Assembly: GCA_949316495.1 (NCBI GenBank)
Contig: OX439002.1
Coordinates: 51,118,531 to 51,182,530, forward strand
Origin: Amphiduros pacificus
Lineage: Eukaryota > Annelida > Polychaeta > Phyllodocida > Hesionidae
Length of the DNA stretch: 64,000 nucleotides
Reading direction: 5' to 3'
The notes below the pieces were generated by a model. It was given only the letters and a program-made list of their open reading frames with translations, searched no databases and was not told the origin of the DNA. Of this stretch, positions 63,712 to 64,000 are shown in pieces (position 1 is the stretch's first letter; each line of letters begins with the position of its first letter). Position numbers and translations under genes: made by a program.

Positions 63712-64000
63712 TACGTACTTTCAGTCTACTTTCAACCTACTTTCAGTCTAGCCCTATTCTGCTTTCATCTAATTTCAGCCTACTTTTAGGCTAATTTCAG
63801 CCTACCTTCAACCACCTTTTAGCCTACTTTTAGCAGCCTACCTTCAACCTACTTTTAGCCTACTTTCAGCCAACATTCAGCCTGATTTAAGCCTAACTTC
63901 AAGCTACTTTCAGCCTACTTTTAGCCTACCTTCAGCCTACTTTTAACCTACTTTCAACCTACTTTTAGCCTACTTTCAGCCAACATTCAGCCTGATTTAA
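63712..64000. repeat. 11-bp tandem array running off the window end
   Basis: Degenerate units 'cctactttcag', 'cctacttttag' and 'cctaccttcaa', about 26 copies in view. The stretch starting 'caacctacttttagcctact' at 63845 recurs at 63955, exactly 110 bp (ten units) later, and continues to the last base. This indicates a ten-unit higher-order repeat. The right boundary is outside the window. Confidence 0.93.

Overview
The window looks like AT-rich, non-coding nuclear DNA from an animal, probably a marine invertebrate and most likely a mollusc or other lophotrochozoan. Four things support this: no dense gene array or bacterial-style operon; several tRNA-derived SINEs of one family, some with target-site duplications (TSDs); three decayed non-LTR retrotransposon (LINE) fragments; and about twenty unrelated minisatellites. 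The lophotrochozoan guess rests on the general look of the SINE tail (a block reading like 'atgttgaaagtgatgtaaa' followed by CAAA repeats) and is inference.

I could not recognise a single host protein-coding gene, tRNA gene, rRNA gene or CRISPR array. The longest open frames lie in tandem repeats that contain no stop codon (543-2072, 5664-6434, 9734-9913, 36713-37366, 51601-51799, and the AT runs at 43199-43559). They are by-products of the repeat unit rather than genes. The remaining unique-sequence frames are at most about 120 codons long and match nothing I know. The window is best read as intergenic DNA or a very large intron.

Layout. 0-10 kb: a 31-bp purine-rich minisatellite, a LINE reverse-transcriptase fossil with an internal duplication, a 69-bp array, a 55-bp array, a full-length SINE and a 15-bp array. 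10-20 kb: a minisatellite present in two opposing orientations (11.4-12.1 kb), a 24-bp array, a composite 13-bp array and a 37-bp array. 20-30 kb: a SINE, the 3' half of a CR1/L2-like LINE, a truncated SINE with a clean 12-bp TSD, and mostly unique AT-rich DNA. 30-40 kb: a 1.8-kb array of 53-bp units with higher-order structure, a mixed 12/9-bp array and a small DNA transposon (MITE) with 37-bp perfect terminal inverted repeats. 40-50 kb: an 85-bp array, a 20-bp array carrying E-box hexamers, two large AT tracts around an inverted flank, and a 0.2-kb sequence present twice 2.2 kb apart. 50-64 kb: 13-, 12-, 24-, 25- and 11-bp arrays, more SINEs, a minus-strand LINE 3' end, two strong hairpins, and one CRE-plus-TATA promoter-like block near 59.2 kb.

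There are no interacting genes to describe. The biology visible here is repeat biology: SINE and LINE insertion by target-primed reverse transcription, MITE insertion, and repeated local amplification of short units. The most distinctive items are the MITE with a minisatellite core (37681-37885), the inverted minisatellite pair (11380-12060), the higher-order 53-bp satellite (32281-34106), and an apparently old dispersed repeat with three copies (10046, 23827, 62242).
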